From Terriglobales bacterium (GTDB taxonomy: Bacteria > Acidobacteriota > Terriglobia > Terriglobales > Acidobacteriaceae): DNA of 6,950 bases. The position numbers were made by a program, and so were the translations under genes. Within the stretch, counting starts at the first letter, position 1, and each line of letters begins with the position of its first letter. Positions 1-6,950 of the stretch are shown in pieces. The DNA is taken from the NCBI GenBank assembly GCA_030043575.1, contig JASHXK010000175.1, positions 1-6,950 on the forward strand. Direction: 5' to 3'. The notes beneath the pieces were generated by a model, which was not told where the DNA came from, did no database searches, and saw only the letters and a list, made by a program, of their open reading frames with translations.

Positions 1-605
1 ACCCGCTGTCGCCCTGGAAGATATGCTTCTACAGCGGCTTTCGCCGAGTCACCAAACGGCACATAGCGCTCTTTTCGGCCTTTGCCGCGAACGAGGATCA
101 CTTCGTTGGACCAGCGAATGTCATCGAGGTTGATGCCGATCAGCTCCGAGTTGCGAATGCCGCAGCCGTAAAGCAACTCAAGGATCACCTGATCGCGCTC
201 GGCAAACGCCGAGCACTCCGCCATCGCCGAATCGAGCACGGTGTTGACTTCTTCGATCGTCGGGACGCGCGGCAATTTCTTCGGCAGCTTTGGCGTGGCA
301 ACCAGTGATGCCGGATTCTGCTCAACCTCGCCCTCTTGCGCCAGCCACTTGTACAGCGACCGTAGCGCCGCCAGCGCGCGCGCAACCGAAGTCTTGCTCA
401 AGCCGCGCTCGTACAGGCTTACCAGATATCCACGGATTAGAACGTGATCGATCTCGCGCCAGACCTGCGGGCCAACGTACTCAGCGAATTGCGCCAGATC
501 GGTGCGATAAGCCTTGATCGTGTGCACCGACGCGTTGCGCTCCTGCAGCGCGCGCATAAATCTCGCAACCGCTTTCTCAATAACTGTCGCTGCACGCTTT
601 GTCAT
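1..605 (-). CDS. xerC: Tyrosine recombinase XerC, C-terminus cut by the left edge
   Basis: This is a Xer-family site-specific tyrosine recombinase. With XerD it resolves chromosome dimers at dif near the terminus. The frame is open from an ATG at 605 to the edge, giving 201 residues (MTKRAATVIEKAV...). Residues about 5-90 form the core-binding SAM-like domain (HTIKAYRTDLAQF, SVARALAALRSLYKWL). The catalytic domain starts near 110 and shows LLYGCGIRNSELIGINLDDI with catalytic Arg151, then VRGKGRKERYVPFG with catalytic Lys175. The HxxR, second His and Tyr motifs lie beyond the window. The VPFG ending and the YGxGxRxSEL form are typical of XerC. An in-frame stop lies 12 codons upstream, and this ATG is the only standard start in between. 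It has no nearby Shine-Dalgarno; a strong purine run sits 28 bases upstream. It follows xerD with a 49-base gap, so co-transcription is likely. XerC rather than XerD is judged from sequence style. Confidence 0.9.
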   Translation of the reverse strand, partial: MTKRAATVIEKAVARFMRALQERNASVHTIKAYRTDLAQFAEYVGPQVWREIDHVLIRGYLVSLYERGLSKTSVARALAALRSLYKWLAQEGEVEQNPASLVATPKLPKKLPRVPTIEEVNTVLDSAMAECSAFAERDQVILELLYGCGIRNSELIGINLDDIRWSNEVILVRGKGRKERYVPFGDSAKAAVEAYLPGRQR

Positions 606-658
606 CCGCAGAGGCGTTGCAACTTCAGCCGCGCCCTCCTCCTAATTCTTGTGATCAC
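602..658 (-). CDS. Possible 18-residue basic leader peptide bridging xerD and xerC
   Basis: A short frame starts at GTG 658-656 and encodes MITRIRRRARLKLQRLCG, ending in TGA at 604-602. Its GTG overlaps the xerD TGA (GTGA) and its own TGA overlaps the xerC ATG (ATGA), so it fills the intergenic gap exactly. It contains three consecutive AGG arginine codons, which also form the Shine-Dalgarno-like run. It could be a coupling or leader peptide that carries ribosomes from xerD to xerC, or simple coincidence: an open stretch of this length is not improbable, and nothing shows that it is translated. Confidence 0.25.
   Translation of the reverse strand: MITRIRRRARLKLQRLCG
634..643 (-). promoter_or_regulatory. 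Strong Shine-Dalgarno-like purine run upstream of xerC
   Basis: The minus strand reads AGGAGGAGGG here, an excellent anti-16S match. It ends 28 bases before the xerC ATG, too far for direct use. No ATG, GTG or TTG in the xerC frame lies at the usual 5-10 base spacing. A TTG out of frame (621-623), 11 bases downstream, would start a six-codon frame ending on the xerC start. The run may feed ribosomes into xerC by re-initiation, or be incidental. Confidence 0.35.
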
Positions 659-1608
659 AAGGCGGTTTTGGCCGCAGAGGGACTTGCCTTGCGCTGCTTG
701 CTCCTCGGGTGGTGCTGCCGGTAAACCTTATTCAGCCGATCCAGCGCCAAATGCGTGTATACCTGGGTGGTAGAAATGTCGGCGTGCCCCAAAATTGTTT
801 GCACCGTTCGCAGATCGGCGCCGTTCTCCACCATATGCGTCGCGCAACTGTGACGAAGCATATGTGGGCTGGCATGTCGCGAATGTGCCGAGGCAGCGTT
901 CACCATCTGCCACACGCGTTGCCGCGTGATGCCTTTTGCTCCTCGTGCAATGAACAGAAACGGCGACGACTTCCCCGCTGCCAGCACCGGTCGGGCATTT
1001 CGCAAATATTCCTGCACAATCTCCTGCGCCGTACGCCCCAGAGGCACAATGCGCTCCTTGTCCCCTTTGCCGCGCACCAACACGTAACCCAGCTCAAGCT
1101 TGAGATCTTCGAGCTTGAGATTCACGATCTCCGAAACCCGCAGCGCTCCCGCGTAAAACACCTCGAGCATCGCGCGATCGCGACCGGCAAGCGTTTGCGA
1201 CAGGCGATCGTCTTTCGAGCGGGCCGGACCGTGCAACACTGTCTCGACTTCATCGATAGCGAGCGACTTCGGCAACACCTTCCACTGCCGCGGCGTGTCG
1301 ATGTTCAGCGTCGGATCGGCGCTGATGAAGCGATCGAGCAGCAGATACTTGTAGAAATGCCGCAGCGCCGAGAGCTTCCGCGCCACGCTGCGCCCGTCGA
1401 CACCGTTCGACAGTAGCGAGTTCAGAAAGTCGCGTACCTCCTGCCGCCGCGCGTCGCGCAGGCCGCGTTTGCGCTTCAACAGGTATCCCGCATATTGCTC
1501 CAGGTCCGATCGATAGGCCGCAACGCTCAGAGGCGCGAGACCCTTCTCGACCTTGAGATAGTCGAGAAACGAACTCAGCAGCCGCAGATTGGGATTAGCG
1601 CTCTGCAC
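655..1608 (-). CDS. xerD: Tyrosine recombinase XerD
   Basis: This 317-residue Xer recombinase is the partner of XerC in dimer resolution at dif and acts in the cytoplasm on DNA. All catalytic residues are visible: Arg157 (AGALRVSE), Lys181 (RGKGDKERIVPLG), His249 and Arg252 (HMLRHSCATH), His275 (ILGHADISTTQ) and nucleophile Tyr284 (VYTH). The N-terminal SAM-like domain spans about 8-95 (FLDYLKVEKGLAPLSVAAYRSDL). The length is slightly above the usual ~300 because of a basic C-terminal tail (RSKQRKASPSAAKTAL). The start is GTG at 1608: an in-frame stop lies a few codons upstream and the next Met is at 147. No Shine-Dalgarno is seen before it. It sits 53 bases after the DUF4230 gene and 49 bases before xerC. 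XerD rather than XerC is assigned from the LRVSEIVNL and VPLG signatures. An unrelated integrase is unlikely given the housekeeping context. Confidence 0.92.
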   Translation of the reverse strand: MQSANPNLRLLSSFLDYLKVEKGLAPLSVAAYRSDLEQYAGYLLKRKRGLRDARRQEVRDFLNSLLSNGVDGRSVARKLSALRHFYKYLLLDRFISADPTLNIDTPRQWKVLPKSLAIDEVETVLHGPARSKDDRLSQTLAGRDRAMLEVFYAGALRVSEIVNLKLEDLKLELGYVLVRGKGDKERIVPLGRTAQEIVQEYLRNARPVLAAGKSSPFLFIARGAKGITRQRVWQMVNAASAHSRHASPHMLRHSCATHMVENGADLRTVQTILGHADISTTQVYTHLALDRLNKVYRQHHPRSKQRKASPSAAKTAL

Positions 1609-1661
1609 GAAATGAGTATGAGGTCAGAGCTGATATGCCGGGAATAGCGAATGAGATTCTG

Positions 1662-2324
1662 TTACTCGCGTATTTCTATGTTCGAAAAGCCGAGGCTTGC
1701 CAGCAGACTGCTGAGGGGCTGATGGGCATTGATCGCAGCCGTTTTCAATATGCCGTCGTCAAGCGCGGCTGTGCGCAGTTGCTGCACAGCTTCCTCACGC
1801 ACCTCGCCTTCCAGATTCGGATCTGGTGTCGAGAACAGGCCTGTATCGCGTGAATAAACACGCGTCTTGGCGTTGTCCAGGGTGGCGGTGAAAATCTCAC
1901 CGGCCGGCAGACGAATCGAAACGCTGCGTCCGTGGACTTGCACGTCGCCTGGCCGGACCTTCGACAAGTCAATCCCGGCGATCACTTCGCCATGCGCAAC
2001 CAGCAACAGGCGATCGCCGGCCAGAAATTGCGGGAGGATTGGATTTTCGCGCTCACCGCTGAGGATCTTGTCCAGGCTGTAGCTCACGGTTTCGATGCGT
2101 TGCAGGGCGCGCACCTGCCGAACCACCGTAGGTTGATCGACGACGACATGAGCCGATCCGCCACGGAACATGCCGGCGAGTTGGTATACGCTCCACCCGG
2201 CAAGACCCCACAACGTGAGACCAATTATGAGGAGCGTTAAGGCAATGCCTGTGAGAATTCCCACGACCCAACGGACGGCACTCGGCTTAGCCGGCACCGC
2301 CACCTGCAAATCAGCAACAGCCAT
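1662..2324 (-). CDS. DUF4230 family membrane-anchored protein
   Basis: This 220-residue protein has no experimentally assigned function that I know of. Residues about 18-43 form one hydrophobic transmembrane helix (VVGILTGIALTLLIIGLTLW) behind a short N-terminus, so the rest probably lies outside the cytoplasmic membrane. The soluble part carries the DUF4230 pattern: RALQRIETVSYSLDKI (72-87), LAGDRLLLVAHGEVIAGIDL (101-120), VSIRLPAGEIFTATLD (135-150), KTRVYSRDTGLFS (153-165), and a C-terminal GILKTAAINAHQPLSSLLASLGF (191-213). The length is normal for the family. ATG 2324 is chosen because it sits just before the helix; no clear Shine-Dalgarno precedes it. It lies between the DUF72 gene and xerD with gaps of about 50 bases, so it probably shares their transcript, but the neighbours do not reveal its role. 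Confidence 0.85.
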   Translation of the reverse strand: MAVADLQVAVPAKPSAVRWVVGILTGIALTLLIIGLTLWGLAGWSVYQLAGMFRGGSAHVVVDQPTVVRQVRALQRIETVSYSLDKILSGERENPILPQFLAGDRLLLVAHGEVIAGIDLSKVRPGDVQVHGRSVSIRLPAGEIFTATLDNAKTRVYSRDTGLFSTPDPNLEGEVREEAVQQLRTAALDDGILKTAAINAHQPLSSLLASLGFSNIEIRE

Positions 2325-2375
2325 GACAGGAATGTTACTACAGCGAGGATTTTCCCTTACCGGCCGGCAATAGCG

Positions 2376-3194
2376 TTAGTCGCCTGCACGCAGGCTCCGT
2401 CGAACTGAATTCAGCAGTTCCACCGCATTCAGCGGCGAGCCTGGATCTTCCTCATGCTTGAAAAACGCGTACGTCTCCAAGCCATCGGCAACGCACTTCT
2501 CAATTCGCTCGCCCAGCCGCTTCAAATCCTCCGCCGAGTAACTCGGTTGCCGAAAGCGAAAGTAGATGTAGTTCGCCGTCCGCACCTCGGGCGTGTCCAG
2601 CTTCTCCGTCTCGGCGACGCACAGCGTTATATTGCGCTCGCGCAAAATCTGATAGACCTCTTCGCAAAACCACGACGGATGCCGAAACTCAAACGCCGCC
2701 TTGAAATTCCTCGGCAGCAGCGCCAGGAAATCCCGCAGCACCGCGACGTCGGCCTGCGCGGTTGGTGGCAGCTGAAACAGCACCGGACCCAGCTGTTTCG
2801 CTAGCGGCTGCAGCGTCGAGAGGAATCTCTGGATCGGCTCCTCCACGTTCTGCAGGCGCTTGATGTGCGTTATATATTGATTGGCTTTCAGCGCAAAACG
2901 AAACTCCGGCCCAACGTCCGCCATCCATCCGGTTGCGGCCTTTTCCGTCAGGCTTCGACGAAACGTGTAGTTGACCTCGACGGTATTGAGTCGCGTCGCG
3001 TAGTACTTCAGAAAATTCTTCGACGCGACATTCTGGGGATAGAAGTCGGGCTTCCAGATCGTGTATGCCCACCCCGACGTGCCAACATACAGCGCACAGT
3101 GACTCCTGGGAGAGGCTGCTTCCGCGCCATCCACATTGCTAGTCATAGGCTTCTGCATTGTAGACCGCGGGGCCCTAGCCTTTCTCCCGCTCAC
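2376..3194 (-). CDS. DUF72 domain protein (YecE-like TIM barrel)
   Basis: This is a DUF72/YecE-family protein; its biochemical role is not established. Motifs appear in the family order: YVGTSGWAYTIWKPDFYP (36-53), LNTVEVNYTFRR (69-80), FRFALKANQYITH (98-110), GPVLFQLPP (136-144), AFEFRHPSWF (167-176), NYIYFRFRQPSY (208-219) and YAFFKHEEDP (242-251). They cover the whole predicted TIM-barrel fold. From the GTG at 3194 the protein is 272 residues. That leaves about 35 residues of low-complexity lead before the domain, so in-frame ATGs at 3158 (residue 13) or 3146 (residue 17) are equally plausible starts. None has a convincing Shine-Dalgarno. It diverges from aroK and is the first gene of the leftward block. 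Confidence 0.88.
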   Translation of the reverse strand: MSGRKARAPRSTMQKPMTSNVDGAEAASPRSHCALYVGTSGWAYTIWKPDFYPQNVASKNFLKYYATRLNTVEVNYTFRRSLTEKAATGWMADVGPEFRFALKANQYITHIKRLQNVEEPIQRFLSTLQPLAKQLGPVLFQLPPTAQADVAVLRDFLALLPRNFKAAFEFRHPSWFCEEVYQILRERNITLCVAETEKLDTPEVRTANYIYFRFRQPSYSAEDLKRLGERIEKCVADGLETYAFFKHEEDPGSPLNAVELLNSVRRSLRAGD

Positions 3195-3204
3195 CTGGCT
3201 GATT

Positions 3205-3210
3205 TATGAT
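3205..3210 (+). promoter_or_regulatory. Possible -10 element for aroK in the divergent spacer
   Basis: TATGAT matches the sigma-70 -10 consensus at five of six positions and lies in the short AT-richer patch between the DUF72 gene and aroK. The -35 region at a normal spacing (TTTCTC, 3181-3186) is weak. A start near 3217 would leave a leader of roughly 10-40 bases, depending on the aroK start used. On the other strand the same patch reads CATAAA, a poor -10 for the leftward block. Confidence 0.3.
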
Positions 3211-3227
3211 TTTCCATCGGCCACCTC

Positions 3228-3836
3228 GTGTGGGCGATGCGCACGGTTTTCCTGATGGCCAGACGATTGCAAACCGCCGCAGCTACGCTGCCGCCGATTG
3301 TCGCGCTCACCGGCTTTATGGCGGTTGGAAAGAGTACCGTCGGCCACGTCCTAGCCAAGGCGCTTCATTGGCGCTTTCTCGATCTCGATTGCGAAATCGA
3401 GTGCCGTTGCCATCAGCCGATTCGCGAAATCTTCCGTACTCACGGCGAGCTGTACTTTCGCCGCATGGAGTCGGGAGCCCTGCGTTGGGTTCTGCAGCAC
3501 ACCTCTGGTCCAACCGTGATTGCGCTGGGCGGCGGGACTTTCGTGCTGCGCCGCAACGCCAATGCTCTCCAGCGGCAGGGGGCGCACGTCGTTTTTCTCG
3601 AACTGGCGGTCGAGGAACTGTTGGATCGCTGCCGTTGTGCGGCCGATCATACTGACGCAAACATGCGTCCTCTGGCCACCGATGGCGAGCGTTTCTGCGC
3701 TCTGTACATGCAACGCCTGCTTTTCTATCGCAAAGCCGAGCTCACCGTCCATACCCATGGCAAGACCGTCGAAAAGGTCGCCAAGGAAATTGTGGCAGCG
3801 CTGCACCTTACCGCAACGGCCAGCCGCCACCGTTAA
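3228..3836 (+). CDS. aroK: Shikimate kinase
   Basis: This enzyme phosphorylates shikimate at the 3-OH with ATP, the fifth step of the chorismate pathway, in the cytoplasm. The P-loop is GFMAVGKST (29-37), with Ala where many family members have Gly (GFMGxGKS). Next come LDLDCEIE (51-58), holding the DxD aspartates 52 and 54, FRRME (77-81) with the substrate-binding Arg, ALGGGTFV (99-106) with the glycine triplet, the lid arginine in RPLATD (147-152), and RLLFYRKAEL (163-172) near the C-terminal arginine motif. From GTG 3228 the protein is 202 residues, longer than the usual ~170-190. ATG 3237 or ATG 3255 (193 residues) may be the true start, since the domain begins only near residue 23. No Shine-Dalgarno decides between them. 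No other aromatic-pathway gene is in the window. The orthologue name aroK rather than aroL is by convention. Confidence 0.9.
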   Translation: MWAMRTVFLMARRLQTAAATLPPIVALTGFMAVGKSTVGHVLAKALHWRFLDLDCEIECRCHQPIREIFRTHGELYFRRMESGALRWVLQHTSGPTVIALGGGTFVLRRNANALQRQGAHVVFLELAVEELLDRCRCAADHTDANMRPLATDGERFCALYMQRLLFYRKAELTVHTHGKTVEKVAKEIVAALHLTATASRHR

Positions 3837-3843
3837 ACCCCTG

Positions 3844-3885
3844 AGTACCGACTTGATTCCTCGGTGTTGCTATTAAATCGGTACT
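3844..3885 (+). terminator. Imperfect hairpin after aroK, possible weak terminator
   Basis: AGTACCGA (3844-3851) pairs perfectly with TCGGTACT (3878-3885). After one mismatch, TTGAT (3853-3857) can pair with ATTAA (3872-3876) with one G-U pair, leaving a loop of about 14 bases. It begins 8 bases after the aroK stop. What follows is GCCTTTGGGTTATCTGTTT, not a clean U-run, so intrinsic termination would be weak. It could instead be part of an asd leader or an operator. The rest of the 109-base spacer holds only the candidate promoter below; it is too short for a lysine riboswitch. Confidence 0.35.
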
Positions 3886-3920
3886 GCCTTTGGGTTATCT
3901 GTTTGCTCCGGCCGTCGTGA

Positions 3921-3926
3921 TATAAC
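3921..3926 (+). promoter_or_regulatory. Possible -10 element of the asd-lysC-dapB promoter
   Basis: TATAAC, in the context GATATAACTTGA, matches the -10 consensus at five of six positions, 19 bases before the asd ATG. The only TTG-type hexamer upstream (TTGCTC, 3903-3908) is 12 bases away, too close for a standard -35, so the promoter would be weak or activator-dependent. Transcription would begin near 3933, giving a leader of about a dozen bases without a Shine-Dalgarno. Confidence 0.35.
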
Positions 3927-3945
3927 TTGATTTTTCCTCACAACA

Positions 3946-4995
3946 ATGTCGCAGCAGAAAATCTCCGTTGGAATCCTTGGCGCGACCGGAGTTGTTGGTC
4001 AGCGCTTCATCCAGATGCTCGAGCACCATCCCTGGTTCGAAGTGGCGTGGCTCGCCGCCTCCGACCGCTCCGCCGGACAAGCATACGGCGACGCTGCTAA
4101 GTGGCGCCTGAAAACGCCCCTTCCTGATCGCGTGCGGACCATGAAGGTCTCCAACGCCTCGCCCGATGGCGCGCCACGTGTGATCTTCGCAGCCCTCGAC
4201 GCCGGTATCGCCCGCGAGCTCGAGCCGCAGTTCGCCGCTGCGGGCTGCGCCGTGGTCAGCAACTCCAGCGCCTTTCGCATGGAGCCCAACGTCCCTCTCA
4301 TCATTCCCGAAGTCAATGCTGACCACCTCGCGTTGATTGAAAAACAATGCTGGCGTATGCAATCGGGCGGCTACATAGTCACCAACTCCAACTGCTCGGC
4401 GATGGGGCTCGTGCTTGCGCTTGCGCCACTGCACCGTAACTTCGGTATCGCCTCGGTCTTCGTCACCACCATGCAGGCGGTGAGCGGCGCCGGCTATCCT
4501 GGTGTCGCTTCGCTCGATATTCTCGGCAACGTCATCCCCTACATCGCCAAAGAAGAAGAAAAGATGGAAGAGGAGACGCGCAAACTGCTCGGCCGTCTTG
4601 ATGGCGATCATGTTGAGCAAGCCGACTTCACTATGACCGCGCATTGCAATCGTGTTGCGGTCGAGGACGGCCACACCGAGTCCGTCTCCGTGAAGCTGAA
4701 CCGCAAAGCTGAGCCTGCGGAGATTATCTCCGCCTTCAACGAGTTTCCGCCCGTCCCGCAGAAGCTGCCGACAGCGCCTGCCCAGCCAGTGGTCTACGAC
4801 GCGGCTCCGGACCGTCCGCAGCCGCGCTTCGACGTCGATCGCGGCAAGGGCATGACCGTGAGCGTCGGCCGCCTTCGTCCCTGCGGCGTGCTCGATTACA
4901 AGTTCACGGTGCTGTCCCACAACACCATTCGCGGCGCAGCCGGTGCGGCGCTGCTCAACGCCGAGTTGCTCAAAGTTCAGGGACTGCTGCCGTGA
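3946..4995 (+). CDS. asd: Aspartate-semialdehyde dehydrogenase, archaeal/fungal class
   Basis: This enzyme reduces L-aspartyl-4-phosphate to L-aspartate-4-semialdehyde with NADPH, the branch point to lysine/diaminopimelate, threonine and methionine. The protein has 349 residues. The N-terminal Rossmann motif is VGILGATGVVGQRF (8-21). The active-site cysteine is Cys150 in VTNSNCSAMG, and the acid-base His is probably His243 in VAVEDGHTESV. The segment YIAKEEEKMEEETRKLLG (199-216) and the overall layout mark the class shared by archaea, fungi and some bacteria, not the E. coli Asd class. The C-terminus SVGRLRPCGVLDYKF and NTIRGAAGAALLNAELL completes the dimerisation/NADP domain. The start is ATG 3946, three residues before the first strand, without a visible Shine-Dalgarno. 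It is the first gene of the lysine cluster, 28 bases before lysC. The protein is complete, with no missing key residue. Confidence 0.95.
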   Translation: MSQQKISVGILGATGVVGQRFIQMLEHHPWFEVAWLAASDRSAGQAYGDAAKWRLKTPLPDRVRTMKVSNASPDGAPRVIFAALDAGIARELEPQFAAAGCAVVSNSSAFRMEPNVPLIIPEVNADHLALIEKQCWRMQSGGYIVTNSNCSAMGLVLALAPLHRNFGIASVFVTTMQAVSGAGYPGVASLDILGNVIPYIAKEEEKMEEETRKLLGRLDGDHVEQADFTMTAHCNRVAVEDGHTESVSVKLNRKAEPAEIISAFNEFPPVPQKLPTAPAQPVVYDAAPDRPQPRFDVDRGKGMTVSVGRLRPCGVLDYKFTVLSHNTIRGAAGAALLNAELLKVQGLLP

Positions 4996-5023
4996 TCCGC
5001 GATTTCCCGCCGGCGGTGTCGCT

Positions 5024-6393
<1,370 letters not shown>

Positions 6394-6397
<4 letters not shown>

Positions 6398-6950
6398 GCA
6401 CGCCACTGCAAATCGTCGTTCTCGGTCCCGGCAAGACCGGATCGCTGGTCGCCGAGGTCGCGCGTGAGCGCGGGCATCAGGTGCGCACCATCGATGAGGA
6501 CCTTAACGCCAACGCCGCATGGCTCACGCCAGCAAATCTGCACGATGCCGATGTCGTTATCGACTTCACCACACCGCACGCTGTGCTGAACAACATTGCC
6601 GCCTGTCTGAGCGCAAAGAAGGCAATGGTCGTCGGCACGACCGGGTGGTACGGCGAGATGGATCGCATTCGTCAGGCAGTAGAGCAGGCTGGAACCGGAT
6701 TTGTCTTCGGTGCGAATTTTTCTTACGGCGTGAATCTGTTCTTCCAGATCATGAAGGCTGCGGCTCCAGCCTTGAGCCACGGCTACAGCGGCCACATCAC
6801 CGAGATCCATCACATTCACAAGAAAGATGCGCCATCGGGAACGGCTGCGGCCATGCAGCGCATTCTTGAGCAGGCGGCAGGAATGCGGCTGGACATTACC
6901 TCCCAACGCGAAGGCGAGGTGACCGGCACGCATACGCTGGAACTGAATGC
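6394..6950 (+). CDS. dapB: 4-hydroxy-tetrahydrodipicolinate reductase, C-terminus cut by the right edge
   Basis: This enzyme reduces 4-hydroxy-tetrahydrodipicolinate to tetrahydrodipicolinate with NAD(P)H, on the way to diaminopimelate and lysine. 185 residues are visible. The nucleotide-binding loop is VVLGPGKTGSLV (8-19), the compact GxGKxG form rather than E. coli GxxGRMG. Then come DVVIDFTTPHAV (53-64), VVGTTGWY (79-86), GANFSYGVN (106-114), and the active-site motif EIHHIHKKDAPSGTA (137-151) with catalytic His139/His140 and Lys143. QREGEVTGTH (171-180) belongs to the substrate domain. Probably about 50-80 residues are missing at the C-terminus. The start is TTG 6394, which shares the TTGA with the lysC stop. 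No ATG or GTG is close enough to preserve the first strand. The overlap and the GAGG upstream suggest translational coupling to lysC. dapA, which supplies its substrate, is not in the window and may lie downstream. Confidence 0.93.

Noticed and set aside
649..660. Perfect 12-base palindrome TTGTGATCACAA over the xerD stop
   Set aside because: It recalls CRP half-sites but without the six-base spacer, and one or two such palindromes are expected by chance in a window this size.
1096..1125. Near-tandem 15-base repeat in xerD encoding LKLED-LKLEL
   Set aside because: It matches only 11 of 15 bases and lies in a region of the Xer fold normally rich in Leu, Glu and Asp; it is explained by the protein sequence.
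709..1416. 235-codon plus-strand frame opposite xerD
   Set aside because: xerD has all six catalytic residues on the other strand; this frame is Arg/His-rich shadow sequence.
2358..2371. Palindromic TTACCGGCCGGCAA in the spacer after the DUF72 gene
   Set aside because: There is no loop and no U-run on the relevant strand, so it is not a convincing terminator; GC-rich short palindromes are common here.
3837..3945. Lysine riboswitch (L-box) ahead of asd/lysC
   Set aside because: The spacer is only 109 bases and lacks the multi-helix core; the known element needs roughly 170 bases.
4556..4582. Purine-rich tract with an internal Shine-Dalgarno-like AGGAG inside asd
   Set aside because: It encodes the KEEEKMEEE segment conserved in this Asd class and no internal start follows that would make a plausible protein.

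Overview
The window is a stretch of GC-rich bacterial chromosome carrying housekeeping genes in two divergent blocks. No phage, insertion sequence, CRISPR array or rRNA/tRNA gene is visible. The gene set fits Acidobacteriota (Terriglobia/Koribacter-like): a DUF4230 membrane protein beside a DUF72 protein, paired Xer recombinases, and an archaeal/fungal-class aspartate-semialdehyde dehydrogenase next to an E. coli LysC-type aspartokinase. That placement is an inference from protein style; no marker gene is present.

The leftward block, in transcription order, is a DUF72 (YecE-like) protein (3194-2376), a single-pass membrane DUF4230 protein (2324-1662), a complete XerD-type tyrosine recombinase (1608-655) and the first 201 residues of a XerC-type recombinase (605 to the left edge). 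Gaps are 49-53 bases, which suggests one transcript. The gap between the two recombinases is exactly spanned by a possible 18-codon basic leader ORF whose ends overlap the xerD stop and the xerC start.

The rightward block starts about 33 bases from the DUF72 start with shikimate kinase (aroK, 3228-3836). A 109-base spacer holding an imperfect hairpin and a possible promoter follows. Then comes a tight lysine/aspartate-family cluster: asd (3946-4995), lysC (5024-6397) and dapB (6394 to the right edge). LysC phosphorylates aspartate, Asd reduces aspartyl phosphate to the semialdehyde, and DapB reduces the dihydrodipicolinate-level intermediate made from it by DapA, which is not in the window. 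The route leads to diaminopimelate for peptidoglycan and to lysine. LysC keeps nearly the whole lysine-binding pocket known from E. coli aspartokinase III, so feedback inhibition by lysine is likely.

I do not see a new multi-gene system here. The observations most worth checking are the bridging mini-ORF between xerD and xerC, the near-absence of Shine-Dalgarno sequences, the hairpin ahead of asd, and an altered lysine-pocket residue in LysC.
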